DNA of 26,912 bases. Origin: a virus. Made by a program: the position numbers and the translations under genes. The stretch lies in IMG/VR virus record IMGVR_UViG_3300026533_000015, positions 1 through 26,912 of that record. One strand, 5' to 3'. Position 1 is the stretch's first letter; every line of letters starts with the position of its first letter. Below are positions 1 through 7,654 of this stretch, in pieces. The notes under the pieces are model-generated. The model ran no database searches. It saw nothing but the letters and a program-made list of their open reading frames with translations, and had not been told where the DNA came from.

Positions 1-189
1 TAGGGAAAAAACCATCATAACATATAAGAGCAATATACTATAACAACAAACATCTAGATTCAAGATGAATACACATTATGAATAAAGCTTAAACGAATAT
101 AAAACAAAAGTAAAAATGATAAAGGATTTAAGTGAAAAGTAAGATTTAAAGGGTAATTATAAAGAAGCCGTAGGTGTACATTCTTTCCT

Positions 190-1764
190 TTAGATTTTTT
201 CGAGAGGAATAATAAAGAAATCTTTTTTGAAAAAATTATCTTTTAGATTTGATATAAAAATAAAACTAACTTTTTCTTTAGGTTCTGTTGCAACAAAAGG
301 AATAAAATCAGCTAATGTTCTAGATTCAGAATTAAATATTTCAACTGAAGAACTGAACTCCACAGATGAAAATAAAAATGTATTTGGTGTATTGAATTCT
401 CTTTTTAAATCCTCTTTTCCACCAAATACATAACCAAACTGAGATTCTATTTTTTGCACTACATCTATAGAATCTTTGTTTAGTTTTGATTTAGGAAATA
501 ATATACCATCGTGTACATCAATAACATCTGCTCTAGTAAGACCTAAGTCTTTAAGTAAAGTATTATTAATTTCAGTTTCTACTTTCATATAATCCGTACT
601 AATTTTAACATAAGATTGTTTCATAGTTAAGTTTTCTTCTTCGCTGATGTAAGTTGCTATTGATTTTATATTTTGCATAATATGACTTAATGCTTTTGAT
701 TTGAAACCATCTGGTAAAATTAAATCTCTTGCATCAGTTGAGCCGAATAAAATTTTAAGGATTTTGATTTTTGCTTCTGTTACTGAAATATTGAATTCTT
801 CAGCTATTCTATTTCTAAAATAAGTTTTTCTTTCTAAATATTGAGTAATAGCATTAAGTTCAACTTCTTGTACTGAATTATAGGTATTGTAGATATATTG
901 CACTGCCATATTTTCAACATCTAACTCAAGGTAATCACCGAATAGTTTTGCTCTTAATCCTTTTGATATTGAATTCAGTGGGTGAAACATTCTATCTGAT
1001 TTAATTGAAGTACTTAGTTCAAAATTAAAAATTAATTCATCTCCTTGAACTTCAGTTCCTAAAAGAAGTTTCTTGAGGTCATTTTTATTTCTGTTATCTG
1101 TTTCATTTTTAAGAAGCTCTACAATTTTGCTTTTGAATTCAAGATTAAAAACTTTATGAGCTTGAGTTCTTACTGTTTTAGTTTGAGCTTTTTTGATGAA
1201 CTTTTTATCTCCGAGGAATATTTCAGGGTTCAAACCAAGTAAACCATTTACCTCTTTATTTTTAGATTTTTGTTTTGCTAATCTTCTATTATAAAATACT
1301 TCGTATTCTTCCATTGAAGTTCTACCTGAAAGAACATCTAGAATTAAGTTTTTAAATTCTTGTTCTTTGACGAATACAGTAAATTCGGGTTCTAAGATTC
1401 TTTTGTATGAAGAACATTTTTTGGATAGGTTAGTACCAATAAAAGTCTTAATCCACAATCTTTTATGGATTTGTTTTGCTTCAGTAAAATGTGAGAAGTA
1501 TTTCATAAGAAAAGGTTTAGATAAAGCATCATCTCCAGATACTTCGTGTGTGCTGTGGACTGTATAAAAAAGATTTATATTTTCTATGATTGAATCTAGA
1601 GTGTGTTCAATATAAGATTTTTTGTTGAAGTCAATGTAATTCATTAAGATAGTTTTCATAACTAGTGGTTCAGCAATAATAGAAAGTCTAGATTTTTTAA
1701 TCTGTTTAACTATGTTTTTGTGACCAGATGCTTTTGCTTTTCTAATTGTTTTATCTAAGTTCAT
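190..1764 (-). CDS. Family A polymerase-palm-like protein (putative)
   Basis: The 524-residue product is not recognised as a named phage protein, but its second half carries an ordered set of motifs like those of family A nucleotidyltransferase palms. Residues 258-271 (RMFHPLNSISKGLR) resemble the conserved segment before motif A. LDVENMAVQYI (281-291, Asp282) resembles motif A. A lysine-rich helix ending ILFG (332-341) resembles motif B. VHDG (417-420, His418-Asp419) matches the motif C His-Asp. The first ~240 residues are lysine-rich and unassigned. A strong Shine-Dalgarno (AGGAGG) precedes the ATG, and a consensus sigma-70 promoter lies directly upstream, so early expression is likely. A template-dependent polymerase or primase-like role is inference; it could be an inactive palm relative. 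No T4 replisome homologue matches. Downstream, positions 1-189 hold no convincing gene or terminator. Confidence 0.45.
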   Translation of the reverse strand: MNLDKTIRKAKASGHKNIVKQIKKSRLSIIAEPLVMKTILMNYIDFNKKSYIEHTLDSIIENINLFYTVHSTHEVSGDDALSKPFLMKYFSHFTEAKQIHKRLWIKTFIGTNLSKKCSSYKRILEPEFTVFVKEQEFKNLILDVLSGRTSMEEYEVFYNRRLAKQKSKNKEVNGLLGLNPEIFLGDKKFIKKAQTKTVRTQAHKVFNLEFKSKIVELLKNETDNRNKNDLKKLLLGTEVQGDELIFNFELSTSIKSDRMFHPLNSISKGLRAKLFGDYLELDVENMAVQYIYNTYNSVQEVELNAITQYLERKTYFRNRIAEEFNISVTEAKIKILKILFGSTDARDLILPDGFKSKALSHIMQNIKSIATYISEEENLTMKQSYVKISTDYMKVETEINNTLLKDLGLTRADVIDVHDGILFPKSKLNKDSIDVVQKIESQFGYVFGGKEDLKREFNTPNTFLFSSVEFSSSVEIFNSESRTLADFIPFVATEPKEKVSFIFISNLKDNFFKKDFFIIPLEKI

Positions 1765-1783
1765 TACATTCCTCCTTTTTAAT

Positions 1784-1819
1784 TATTTATATTATAGCAT
1801 AATAAAACTTAAAAGTCAA
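1784..1819 (-). promoter_or_regulatory. Early sigma-70-type promoter with overlapping TATAAATA box
   Basis: On the minus strand a TTGACT -35 (1814-1819) and a perfect TATAAT -10 (1791-1796) are separated by exactly 17 bp, facing the gene at 1764. A TATAAATA late-type box (1784-1791) overlaps the downstream edge of the -10, so the gene may also be transcribed late. Confidence 0.75.
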
Positions 1820-1847
1820 GTTTTTCTATGCAGATTTACAAATCTTT

Positions 1848-2213
1848 TTACCAATCATCTTCTTCATTGTAATTTATAACAATAAGAACCTTTCTAGATT
1901 TTCTTGTTTCTTGAATCATATGTTTAGTGCCTCTTGATACTCCATCCCAAAAAGCAATAACTATATCTGTGTATTCTAGCATTTGAATATTTCTTTTATG
2001 CCCAGCTCGTTTTCCATAAACTGACCATTCTGCTGGCATTATAGTTAAGTTTATATTAGTTTCTTTGGCATATTCTTCACCTAAGAAGTCTGCACCCTTG
2101 GCTCCACCTGATATTATCTCTGTTATGTTATATTTATCTATAATATCATCAAGTTCATCGAACATCAATGTTCTATTGTCGAAATCTCTAGACCCTGCTA
2201 CAACTAATTTCAT
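1848..2213 (-). CDS. SLOG-superfamily (DUF2493-like) nucleotide-binding protein
   Basis: This 121-residue protein has the SLOG/DUF2493 pattern: KLVVAGSRDF at the N-terminus (GSRDF at 7-11), the glycine-rich loop SGGAKGAD at 35-42, then a KRAGHKRN segment and FWDGVSRGT. The family adopts a Rossmann-like fold related to DprA and to the lysine decarboxylase-like LOG proteins, and it binds nucleotides or nucleotide-derived ligands. Small stand-alone copies are common in phages with no settled function. It has a good Shine-Dalgarno (AGGAGC) and starts 2 bp after the preceding gene, so it is the last gene of the topoisomerase transcript. Ligand sensing or sequestration is inference; family membership is the firm part. 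Confidence 0.8.
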   Translation of the reverse strand: MKLVVAGSRDFDNRTLMFDELDDIIDKYNITEIISGGAKGADFLGEEYAKETNINLTIMPAEWSVYGKRAGHKRNIQMLEYTDIVIAFWDGVSRGTKHMIQETRKSRKVLIVINYNEEDDW

Positions 2214-2214
2214 C

Positions 2215-2481
2215 TTAAGCTCCTATTATGATTAAGGTTCTTGTTTTGTATGTGAAAGTGTGTTTGATTGAATCAAGTTTACTTATACATATTTCTCTTG
2301 AGTGATTGGGTACTTTAATTTGTGCTTCTGTGTTATCTAGATTAATTTTTACTTCGTACTCAGGTGAAATAAAACTAAAGAAAAGCAATGCTTCATCAAA
2401 AGTTAATTTATCCTTTTGGTCTAAATCAAGAAGTGAATTAAGCATTGGTTCAGAAGTTCTATTTTTGTTTATTAGTCTCAT
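2215..2481 (-). CDS. Hypothetical protein, 88 aa
   Basis: No family recognised. The product begins MRLINKNRTSEP, has no membrane segment or cysteine-pair motif, and ends in a beta-prone TRTLIIIGA tail. It overlaps the preceding gene (2481-2795) by one base and leads directly into the SLOG gene, so it is translated as part of the same polycistronic message. The reading frame is supported by this tight packing and by codon use like its neighbours. Confidence 0.65.
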   Translation of the reverse strand: MRLINKNRTSEPMLNSLLDLDQKDKLTFDEALLFFSFISPEYEVKINLDNTEAQIKVPNHSREICISKLDSIKHTFTYKTRTLIIIGA

Positions 2482-2795
2482 TAGAAATTGAACTCCACTG
2501 AAGTTTCATACAAAGATTTATCTTCCTCTTTCATATGTTCAGTATTGACTAATGAATAAGCTATTTTGCCTTCGAACCTTTTTAGTAACTCATTATAATT
2601 TATAAAGACAGCATAGTCCCAAATTCTATTTTTTAGTTGAAATGCTCGAAGCATAGAGTTTATATCATCTTCTAGAGAACCGAGTGATTTCTCTTTTACT
2701 TTAAGTCCTTTTTTTAGTATTTCTTTTATCCCCTCAGAGAGAATATAATTAATATTCTCTTGCTGTTGTTTGGGTGATTGCAAATCGTTGAACAT
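2481..2795 (-). CDS. Hypothetical protein, 104 aa
   Basis: No family recognised. The product is mainly charged and helical in character (residues 1-60 rich in K, E and L) with no cysteines. It starts at the base next to the stop of the topoisomerase medium subunit and overlaps the next gene by one base, so it belongs to the topoisomerase operon. Whether it works with the topoisomerase cannot be told from the sequence. Confidence 0.65.
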   Translation of the reverse strand: MFNDLQSPKQQQENINYILSEGIKEILKKGLKVKEKSLGSLEDDINSMLRAFQLKNRIWDYAVFINYNELLKRFEGKIAYSLVNTEHMKEEDKSLYETSVEFNF

Positions 2796-4115
2796 TTATA
2801 TTCCTTCCATTTGGTTTAGTTCTTCAATCCAGGTTGCTTGAACTGTTTTGTTTCTTGTTTCTTCAAGATTAGAATTGGTTTCAAGGATTTTATCTTTTGT
2901 TTCTTGCAACTTTTCCAGGGTTAAATTATAGATTGGTATTCTTAGTAAGTAATCAAAAGAGCCATCCTTTTCTATTATTCCTTTATAGTCAGCTAATGCT
3001 TTATTCAAATCATCTTTCTTAGTTTTATTTACTTTTATCTTTTCTGATGTAACTCCTTCTAAGAATAAGTACTTTGATTTTAGTTCTTTAAGATAGAGCT
3101 CTTGCTTTTCAATTAGGTTATTTTTTCTTTTGATATCGTACTTTTGTTTTATATCTATATAATAATCAAGTATTTCTTCTGCTGAATTCATAACTCTAAT
3201 TCTGTTATCTTCATCTATAACAGTATAGTTCTCAGATACTTTCTTGGTTAGTTTAAGTCTATCCGAAATCATTTCATCTGAGTTCTTAAGCACTTTTCCT
3301 TCCATATGAACTTCAAACATAAAAACATCATCTTCAGACATATCTTTGTAAGATTTTATTAGTTTTTTATCTTCTAGGTCATCAAGAACCTTAGTATAAG
3401 AAGCTAAATCATATCCTATCGGTAATTCAGTTATTTGAATTCTAGTAGATGAAATTCTCATAAAAGAACCGCTGATAAGAAACTGATTAGGAGTTGCACC
3501 TTTAGATACAGAGCCTCTGAATCCGTTGAATGAAGGCATTAAAGTGAAGTTCAGTTCTTCATTATTTAATTTTGCTTTTATATATTGTATCACTTCTTTT
3601 TTGTTTCTAGGAAGTATTTTCTGTGCGAAACCTGTTGCTATTCCTTCTGACCCATTGATTAAAATCAGAGGAATAGTGGGGATATAGAACCTAGGTTCTA
3701 TAATTGTTCCCTCAAATTCTTGTTCTATCAATACATCGTTGTATTCCTTAGAAAATATATCGTCGAAGTAATCTTCTTTTTTAGTAAAAATGTATCTTGT
3801 GGCTGATGCTGTTGGTTCAAATCTAGTACCGAAGTTTCCTTCTCTTTGTAGTAGAGGAATGTTGTTGGAACCGATATGATTTTGTGCTATCTGAATAATA
3901 GAACCTGAAATTTCTCCGTGGAGATACTCAGATTTAATCATTACCAGACCTGATAAAATACTTACCTTAGTTTCTTTGTTAGGTAGAGTTCCTAAGCTAA
4001 AAACCACTTTTCTACTAGCATTTTTTAAACCATCTATGGCTGAACCTATTGCTCTTAGTGTAGAATAAGAAGCGAAATCAACCACTTCTTCATCTAAGAA
4101 TTTTTCTATTGTCAT
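2796..4115 (-). CDS. 52: DNA topoisomerase II medium subunit (T4 gp52-like)
   Basis: This is the DNA-cleaving subunit of a T4-type type IIA topoisomerase, equivalent to GyrA/ParC and T4 gp52; it makes the transient double-strand break through a tyrosine. The N-terminus has the family pattern YSTLRAIGSAIDGLKNASRK (residues 17-36). The active-site region follows REGNFGTRFEPTASATRY, with Tyr108 the expected catalytic residue after Arg107. The 439-residue length is close to T4 gp52 and lacks the GyrA C-terminal wrapping domain, as expected for the phage enzyme. A long helical coiled-coil region spans about 330-420. It lies directly downstream of the C-terminal half of the large subunit with a 10-bp gap, so all topoisomerase parts are co-transcribed. 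Confidence 0.93.
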   Translation of the reverse strand: MTIEKFLDEEVVDFASYSTLRAIGSAIDGLKNASRKVVFSLGTLPNKETKVSILSGLVMIKSEYLHGEISGSIIQIAQNHIGSNNIPLLQREGNFGTRFEPTASATRYIFTKKEDYFDDIFSKEYNDVLIEQEFEGTIIEPRFYIPTIPLILINGSEGIATGFAQKILPRNKKEVIQYIKAKLNNEELNFTLMPSFNGFRGSVSKGATPNQFLISGSFMRISSTRIQITELPIGYDLASYTKVLDDLEDKKLIKSYKDMSEDDVFMFEVHMEGKVLKNSDEMISDRLKLTKKVSENYTVIDEDNRIRVMNSAEEILDYYIDIKQKYDIKRKNNLIEKQELYLKELKSKYLFLEGVTSEKIKVNKTKKDDLNKALADYKGIIEKDGSFDYLLRIPIYNLTLEKLQETKDKILETNSNLEETRNKTVQATWIEELNQMEGI

Positions 4116-4125
4116 TTTTATCCTT

Positions 4126-4848
4126 TTATAGTTTTATGATACTGAAAGATTCATTAGCCATAATTCTTTCTTTTCTTGTGTCAGCTTTAGATTTACTGTA
4201 CCAGTCATCTATACACTCCGATGAGGATTCAGTGTGTTCTAGTTGCACTAACATATTATCTATCCCATCTTTTTCAAGGACTGCTTTCATTTGTTCAGGA
4301 GACCAAGAACCTAAGCCTTTCATATATTTCACTTCACCTTTCAGCAAGTGCATATCTTTAATATTATAAACCCAATCTGTGACTTTTTTACCTTTCTTGG
4401 AGATGCCAACTGGAGTATTAAGTCTATAAAGAAGTCCCTCTTTAAGTTCACTTTCTAGGTATGTTTTAAAGAAAGCAATCATAAGACCATTAATAGCTAT
4501 TCCATCTAAATCAGCATCAGAAGCAATAGCAATCTTAGTGTATCCTTCATTTTTAATGATATTATAAAGTTCAGTTAATTCTTTGTTTGCTACGAACTTA
4601 GAATGTGAAGATGAATAAGCATTAAGTGGTTTACCTTTCAGTTCATAGTATCCTAATCCTTTTCTACCAAGACCGGGTAGCAAGGCAGATTTCGCTGAAT
4701 TATGTGATACAATACCATTACTTAGTAAAAAAGTTTCTGAACCAGTAACTGAAATATCATAAGTGTTTTTATACTCTTTTTCTGTTTGAACTTCTTCAAT
4801 ATCTTCTAGTTCAAACATTAGTTCAAATAGTTCTTTTTCTATTTCCAT
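4126..4848 (-). CDS. 39: Split topoisomerase large subunit, C-terminal part with C-intein (gp39-like)
   Basis: Residues 1-50 form a C-terminal intein half: an acidic, helical start, then TYDISVTGSETFLL (intein block F) and the splice motif SNGIVSHN, whose terminal Asn50 is followed by Ser51 as the first extein residue. Residues 51-240 are the missing end of the topoisomerase ATPase/TOPRIM subunit: SAKSALLPGLG continues the EGLSA motif, and SDADLDG (110-116) supplies the metal-binding aspartates. LKGKPLNAYSSS and YMKGLGSW match the conserved GyrB-type segments. The ATG overlaps the end of the N-half gene by 10 bp in another frame and has its own Shine-Dalgarno (AAAGGAG), so it is translated separately. 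Trans-splicing to the N half is expected to rebuild a 600-residue subunit. Confidence 0.92.
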   Translation of the reverse strand: MEIEKELFELMFELEDIEEVQTEKEYKNTYDISVTGSETFLLSNGIVSHNSAKSALLPGLGRKGLGYYELKGKPLNAYSSSHSKFVANKELTELYNIIKNEGYTKIAIASDADLDGIAINGLMIAFFKTYLESELKEGLLYRLNTPVGISKKGKKVTDWVYNIKDMHLLKGEVKYMKGLGSWSPEQMKAVLEKDGIDNMLVQLEHTESSSECIDDWYSKSKADTRKERIMANESFSIIKL

Positions 4849-6557
4849 TCTAGTACTCCTTTTGATATAATTAAAACATCATTATTATTTAATTCGTTGT
4901 ACTGCAATCTGAAGAATTTATTATTTCTAAAAACCATAAAAAAGTCGTTATTAGTAAACTCAATAGTGCTTTGATTATCTAAGTAGATTGTTGAATTTTC
5001 AATTTTTAGTATTTTTAGACCCTCAGTTCTAGAATTAATTTTAGATTTAACTATTTTGTATTCTTTATGGTTTAGGGCTATTTCTTTTGCTTGAACAAAA
5101 TCGAACTTTTTAGTTTTGATAGAGTAACAGTAGAATCTATGCTCTTCTGAACATTCTATCTTGCCTGATTTAGTCTTAATAGTAATTACTTCTCTAAGCA
5201 TTTTACTGACTGATTTAATCTTTTGAGTACTTCCATCTCCTGAGATAATTTTATCACCAGGGTTAAAATCTTTTATTTTCTTAGGATTAAAATTCTCGTC
5301 AAGTAACTCAGTATTTTCTTCTAAACAAAGCCCCTCACATACCAGCAGAACGTCAGCTTTACCTACCGGTTTGGTGTATTTGTCGGACTTAATTCTTTTC
5401 TTGGGTTTATCTAATCCTTTGAGTTCTTGATTTTTCTTGAACTCTTCTGCAATCCTGAAGTAATCAATTATAGAATCAGTTATTGTTTTATTTTTATAGA
5501 CTCTCTCTGAGAACTTATCCAAATCAAGATCACTAAAATAATCTTTGATATTGGCAGGTGTACTAGCAATAGTATCTTTCACTTGACCTTCCCAATCTAT
5601 ATGTTTCATATTTTTACCTACAATAACAATATTGAGTTTATTTCTAATATCAGATGGTTTTATATTTTTGTACTTCTTGGATATCTTAGTTCTGAGAGTC
5701 TTTACTACTGAATCCATAATATAATCTATATGTGAACCACCTTTAGATATTTCAAGACCATTAATGTAAGATAACTGCTTGAATTCACCTGAAGGAGAAG
5801 GTGCTATTCCTATAAAGAAATCTTTTTCTTCTTGAACTACTGAATCCTCTGAAAGAAGTTTAATGAACTTCTTGGGTTCTATTCTTACTATTTTTTTGTT
5901 GAACTTGAACTTAATTTCAGGATAAGTAAGAGCCTGCATTAAGGTGTACTCGTACATTTTATCTATATGTTCTTGGTCTATTTCATCGACTTCAAAAATA
6001 CTAAAATCAGGTTCATAGTAAAGGTCGACTCCTGTTTTCTTTGTTTGTTTTAATTTTGTTGTTTTGTGTCTGAGGTTGTTTTCAGTACCAACAATCTTGA
6101 TTCTTGCATTGGTATCTTCAGAAATCACCTCAAATAATGAAGATAAAGTTGTTACTAGCTTAACTCCAATTCCATTAACACCCTTTTGTCCTTGACCTTT
6201 TTTCTCTTTGTAATTCGAGCTAGTATTGTACTGACAAAAAGCCCTAAATAGAATATCTCCATTATTTTTGGTATCTACTCCATAACCATTATCTTTAACT
6301 CTAATTGACTTAGAATCAACTGATATTTCTATGGTATCACAACCACCTTTAATAGCAACATCAATAGGATTATCTAAAGATTCCATGAATAACTTAAGCA
6401 AAGCAGGAACAGTATTAGATGTTCCGAACTGAACTTTATCTTGTGTAATATTAAATCTATCTTTTTTCACTCTTTTGATAGAACCTGCTAGATTATAGGG
6501 TCTGTTGATTATTGCTTCTCTTTGTGTTTCTACAATTATTTCTTCAGTTTTATTCAA
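4839..6557 (-). CDS. 39: Split topoisomerase large subunit, N-terminal part with N-intein (gp39-like)
   Basis: Residues 1-410 are the ATPase and transducer part of a T4 gp39/GyrB-like subunit. Glu59 with Asn63 fits the GHKL N-box, DNGYGV (89-94) is the ATP-binding G1 motif, and GQKGVNGIGVK (~124-134) is the ATP lid. The extein stops at VLLVCEGL, carrying the TOPRIM glutamate (Glu408). An intein begins at Cys411: CLEENTELL with PGDKIISGDG fits block A, and GKIECSEEHRF (~465-475) fits block B with its His. The N-intein is 162 residues, longer than the ~90-100 usual for split inteins; the extra ~60 residues resemble a second, decayed block B region. No homing endonuclease lies between the halves. 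The gene has its own Shine-Dalgarno and starts 10 bp after the preceding gene. Confidence 0.92.
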   Translation of the reverse strand: MNKTEEIIVETQREAIINRPYNLAGSIKRVKKDRFNITQDKVQFGTSNTVPALLKLFMESLDNPIDVAIKGGCDTIEISVDSKSIRVKDNGYGVDTKNNGDILFRAFCQYNTSSNYKEKKGQGQKGVNGIGVKLVTTLSSLFEVISEDTNARIKIVGTENNLRHKTTKLKQTKKTGVDLYYEPDFSIFEVDEIDQEHIDKMYEYTLMQALTYPEIKFKFNKKIVRIEPKKFIKLLSEDSVVQEEKDFFIGIAPSPSGEFKQLSYINGLEISKGGSHIDYIMDSVVKTLRTKISKKYKNIKPSDIRNKLNIVIVGKNMKHIDWEGQVKDTIASTPANIKDYFSDLDLDKFSERVYKNKTITDSIIDYFRIAEEFKKNQELKGLDKPKKRIKSDKYTKPVGKADVLLVCEGLCLEENTELLDENFNPKKIKDFNPGDKIISGDGSTQKIKSVSKMLREVITIKTKSGKIECSEEHRFYCYSIKTKKFDFVQAKEIALNHKEYKIVKSKINSRTEGLKILKIENSTIYLDNQSTIEFTNNDFFMVFRNNKFFRLQYNELNNNDVLIISKGVLEWK

Positions 6558-6567
6558 TTTGTTCCTT

Positions 6568-6822
6568 TTATTTGTGTTTTGCTCTAATTCCTGCTAATGG
6601 CGAAACTGCCTTAGGATCTCCTCCGAATATGTATTCTTTAAGGTCTTTTTTGACTTGTTCACCCTCAGGACCTTCTATGTATTCTTTAATTTCATCAGAT
6701 AACTTCTGGATTCTATAAACTGCTGATAAACCGAGATTGGTTAGTCTGTCAAGCTCTTTGTTTGCATCGTTGAGTTTATCTTCTGGTTTAGGTAGAATTT
6801 CTTCTGGTTTTTTGTTTGTCAT
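6568..6822 (-). CDS. Hypothetical protein, 84 aa, coiled-coil-prone
   Basis: No family recognised. The product starts MTNKKPEEILPKPEDKLN and continues with a heptad-rich charged helix (about residues 18-65) ending in a loop around GGDPKAVSPLAG. No signal peptide or membrane segment is seen. It has a middle-type promoter 29 bp upstream and the Shine-Dalgarno AAAGGAT, and it precedes the split topoisomerase gene by 10 bp, so it heads that operon. Its promoter, ribosome binding site and first codon are copied exactly at 7043-7112. Confidence 0.7.
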   Translation of the reverse strand: MTNKKPEEILPKPEDKLNDANKELDRLTNLGLSAVYRIQKLSDEIKEYIEGPEGEQVKKDLKEYIFGGDPKAVSPLAGIRAKHK

Positions 6823-6880
6823 TGTTTAAATCCTTTGTTTTAATTGCTTAATTATATACTATTTTACTTAAATCTTGCTT
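6811..6880 (-). repeat. 70-bp perfect direct repeat, copy 1 (promoter, RBS and start codon)
   Basis: This segment is identical base for base to 7043-7112. It holds the middle-type promoter, the Shine-Dalgarno and the ATG of the gene at 6568-6822. The absence of any mismatch contrasts with the diverged topoisomerase fragment lying between the copies, so the duplication is recent or kept uniform by recombination. Confidence 0.95.
6851..6873 (-). promoter_or_regulatory. Middle-type promoter (ATTTAAG, 10 bp, TATAAT)
   Basis: The box ATTTAAG (6867-6873) is followed after 10 bp by TATAAT (6851-6856) on the minus strand. The same arrangement occurs upstream of several other genes in the window, so it is a repeated promoter class rather than a chance -10. 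It drives the gene at 6822 and the topoisomerase operon behind it. Confidence 0.7.
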
Positions 6881-6883
6881 TCT

Positions 6884-7039
6884 CATCTAAATCTGCATTA
6901 GAAGCGATAGCAATCTTAGTGAACTTTCATTTTTAATATAAGGTTCAGTTAATTCTTTGTTTGCTATGAACTTAGAATGTGAATAAACATTAAGTGGTTT
7001 ACCTTTCAGTTTATAGTATCCTAATCCTTTTCTACCAAG
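6884..7039 (-). pseudogene. Decayed fragment of topoisomerase gp39 C-half
   Basis: About 156 bp here match 4503-4671, the segment of the topoisomerase C-half that follows the intein splice site (residues ~60-116, LGRKGLGYY through the SDADLD motif). There are scattered substitutions and three small deletions. One deletion breaks the frame before the aspartate motif, and the first Asp codon has become Asn. The fragment lies between two perfect 70-bp repeats, which explains how it was trapped. It cannot make a working TOPRIM domain. Confidence 0.88.
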
Positions 7040-7054
7040 CTCTTTGTTTGTCAT
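6887..7054 (-). CDS. Chimeric 55-aa ORF fused to a topoisomerase fragment
   Basis: The second copy of the 70-bp repeat supplies a promoter, Shine-Dalgarno and ATG. Reading continues MTNKELGRKGLGYYKLKG, in the correct topoisomerase frame, through about 35 residues of gp39 sequence. It then shifts frame and stops at TAG (6887-6889). The result is a complete small translation unit with N-terminal residues from the 6568-6822 gene. Expression is plausible because its signals are identical to those of a working gene, but it may be an accident of duplication. It could at most be an interfering peptide; no function is claimed. Confidence 0.5.
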   Translation of the reverse strand: MTNKELGRKGLGYYKLKGKPLNVYSHSKFIANKELTEPYIKNESSLRLLSLLMQI

Positions 7055-7112
7055 TGTTTAAATCCTTTGTTTTAATTGCTTAATTATATACTATTTTACT
7101 TAAATCTTGCTT
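7043..7112 (-). repeat. 70-bp perfect direct repeat, copy 2
   Basis: Identical to 6811-6880, including a middle-type promoter (ATTTAAG 7099-7105, TATAAT 7083-7088). Its upstream end overlaps the last 13 bp of the gene ending at 7100. It drives only the chimeric fragment ORF before the first copy takes over. Confidence 0.95.
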
Positions 7113-7654
7113 AATAAGAATATAGCACTTTCTATCGCTTCCTTTGCTGATACTTGAACTGTGCAAACTTCAAAAGGATAACCACAGAATAAAATAGATG
7201 TATTTTGCTTATCTGTGTTTAATCTGTGTCTTAAAGTTACTTTTTTGTTTAGCAAAAATTTTAGCTCAGGTAGCTGTTCGTGTGAGTTCTCTTCGTATTC
7301 AAATACACCCCAAGGACCTTCTTTTATTCTTCTTGTACTCGCGGCATTAGAACCAAAAGTAACATCAATATGAACTTCCTTGGTGTTTTTCAGTATTTCA
7401 TCTATTTGAGTGTACTCTTGCTCCAAAGAAGAAGTTATACAACCTGGAATATGAGTATTGAACTCGTCCATATCAGATTTAAGGTCTTCTAGTCTGTTTT
7501 CAGCATAGATATGAACATTGTATTTTGACTTCAGTTCATCTGGAGATGTCAAAAAAGAAACATCAGCTGTTCTGAAATAATCTTTATACAGAGAATGTTC
7601 TATTTGATTGGCTATTTCTAATCCTATTTTTGTGTTTTTATTAACTTTGTACAT
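7100..7654 (-). CDS. Hypothetical protein, 184 aa
   Basis: No family recognised. The product has no signal peptide or membrane helix. It mixes a helical first half with a beta-rich second half (VHIDVTFGSNAAS; WGVFEYEEN) and ends in a helical tail. It begins within the preceding small gene (14-bp overlap) and its stop codon lies in the upstream end of the 70-bp repeat copy 2, so the duplication junction may have altered the original C-terminus. Confidence 0.7.
   Translation of the reverse strand: MYKVNKNTKIGLEIANQIEHSLYKDYFRTADVSFLTSPDELKSKYNVHIYAENRLEDLKSDMDEFNTHIPGCITSSLEQEYTQIDEILKNTKEVHIDVTFGSNAASTRRIKEGPWGVFEYEENSHEQLPELKFLLNKKVTLRHRLNTDKQNTSILFCGYPFEVCTVQVSAKEAIESAIFLLSKI

Noticed and set aside
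1-189. Small gene downstream of the polymerase-like gene
   Set aside because: The only start with a ribosome binding site-like sequence on the minus strand (just past 190) gives an 11-codon ORF; nothing convincing on the plus strand.
227-433. Plus-strand ORF of 68 codons
   Set aside because: Lies wholly opposite the strong minus-strand polymerase-like gene, with no ribosome binding site or recognisable product. The other plus-strand ORFs opposite minus-strand genes were rejected for the same reason.
4839-4858. Simple frameshift in a contiguous intein
   Set aside because: The second frame opens with an ATG preceded by AAAGGAG at good spacing, and the overlap is only 10 bp; separate translation explains the layout better, though ribosomal frameshifting is not excluded.
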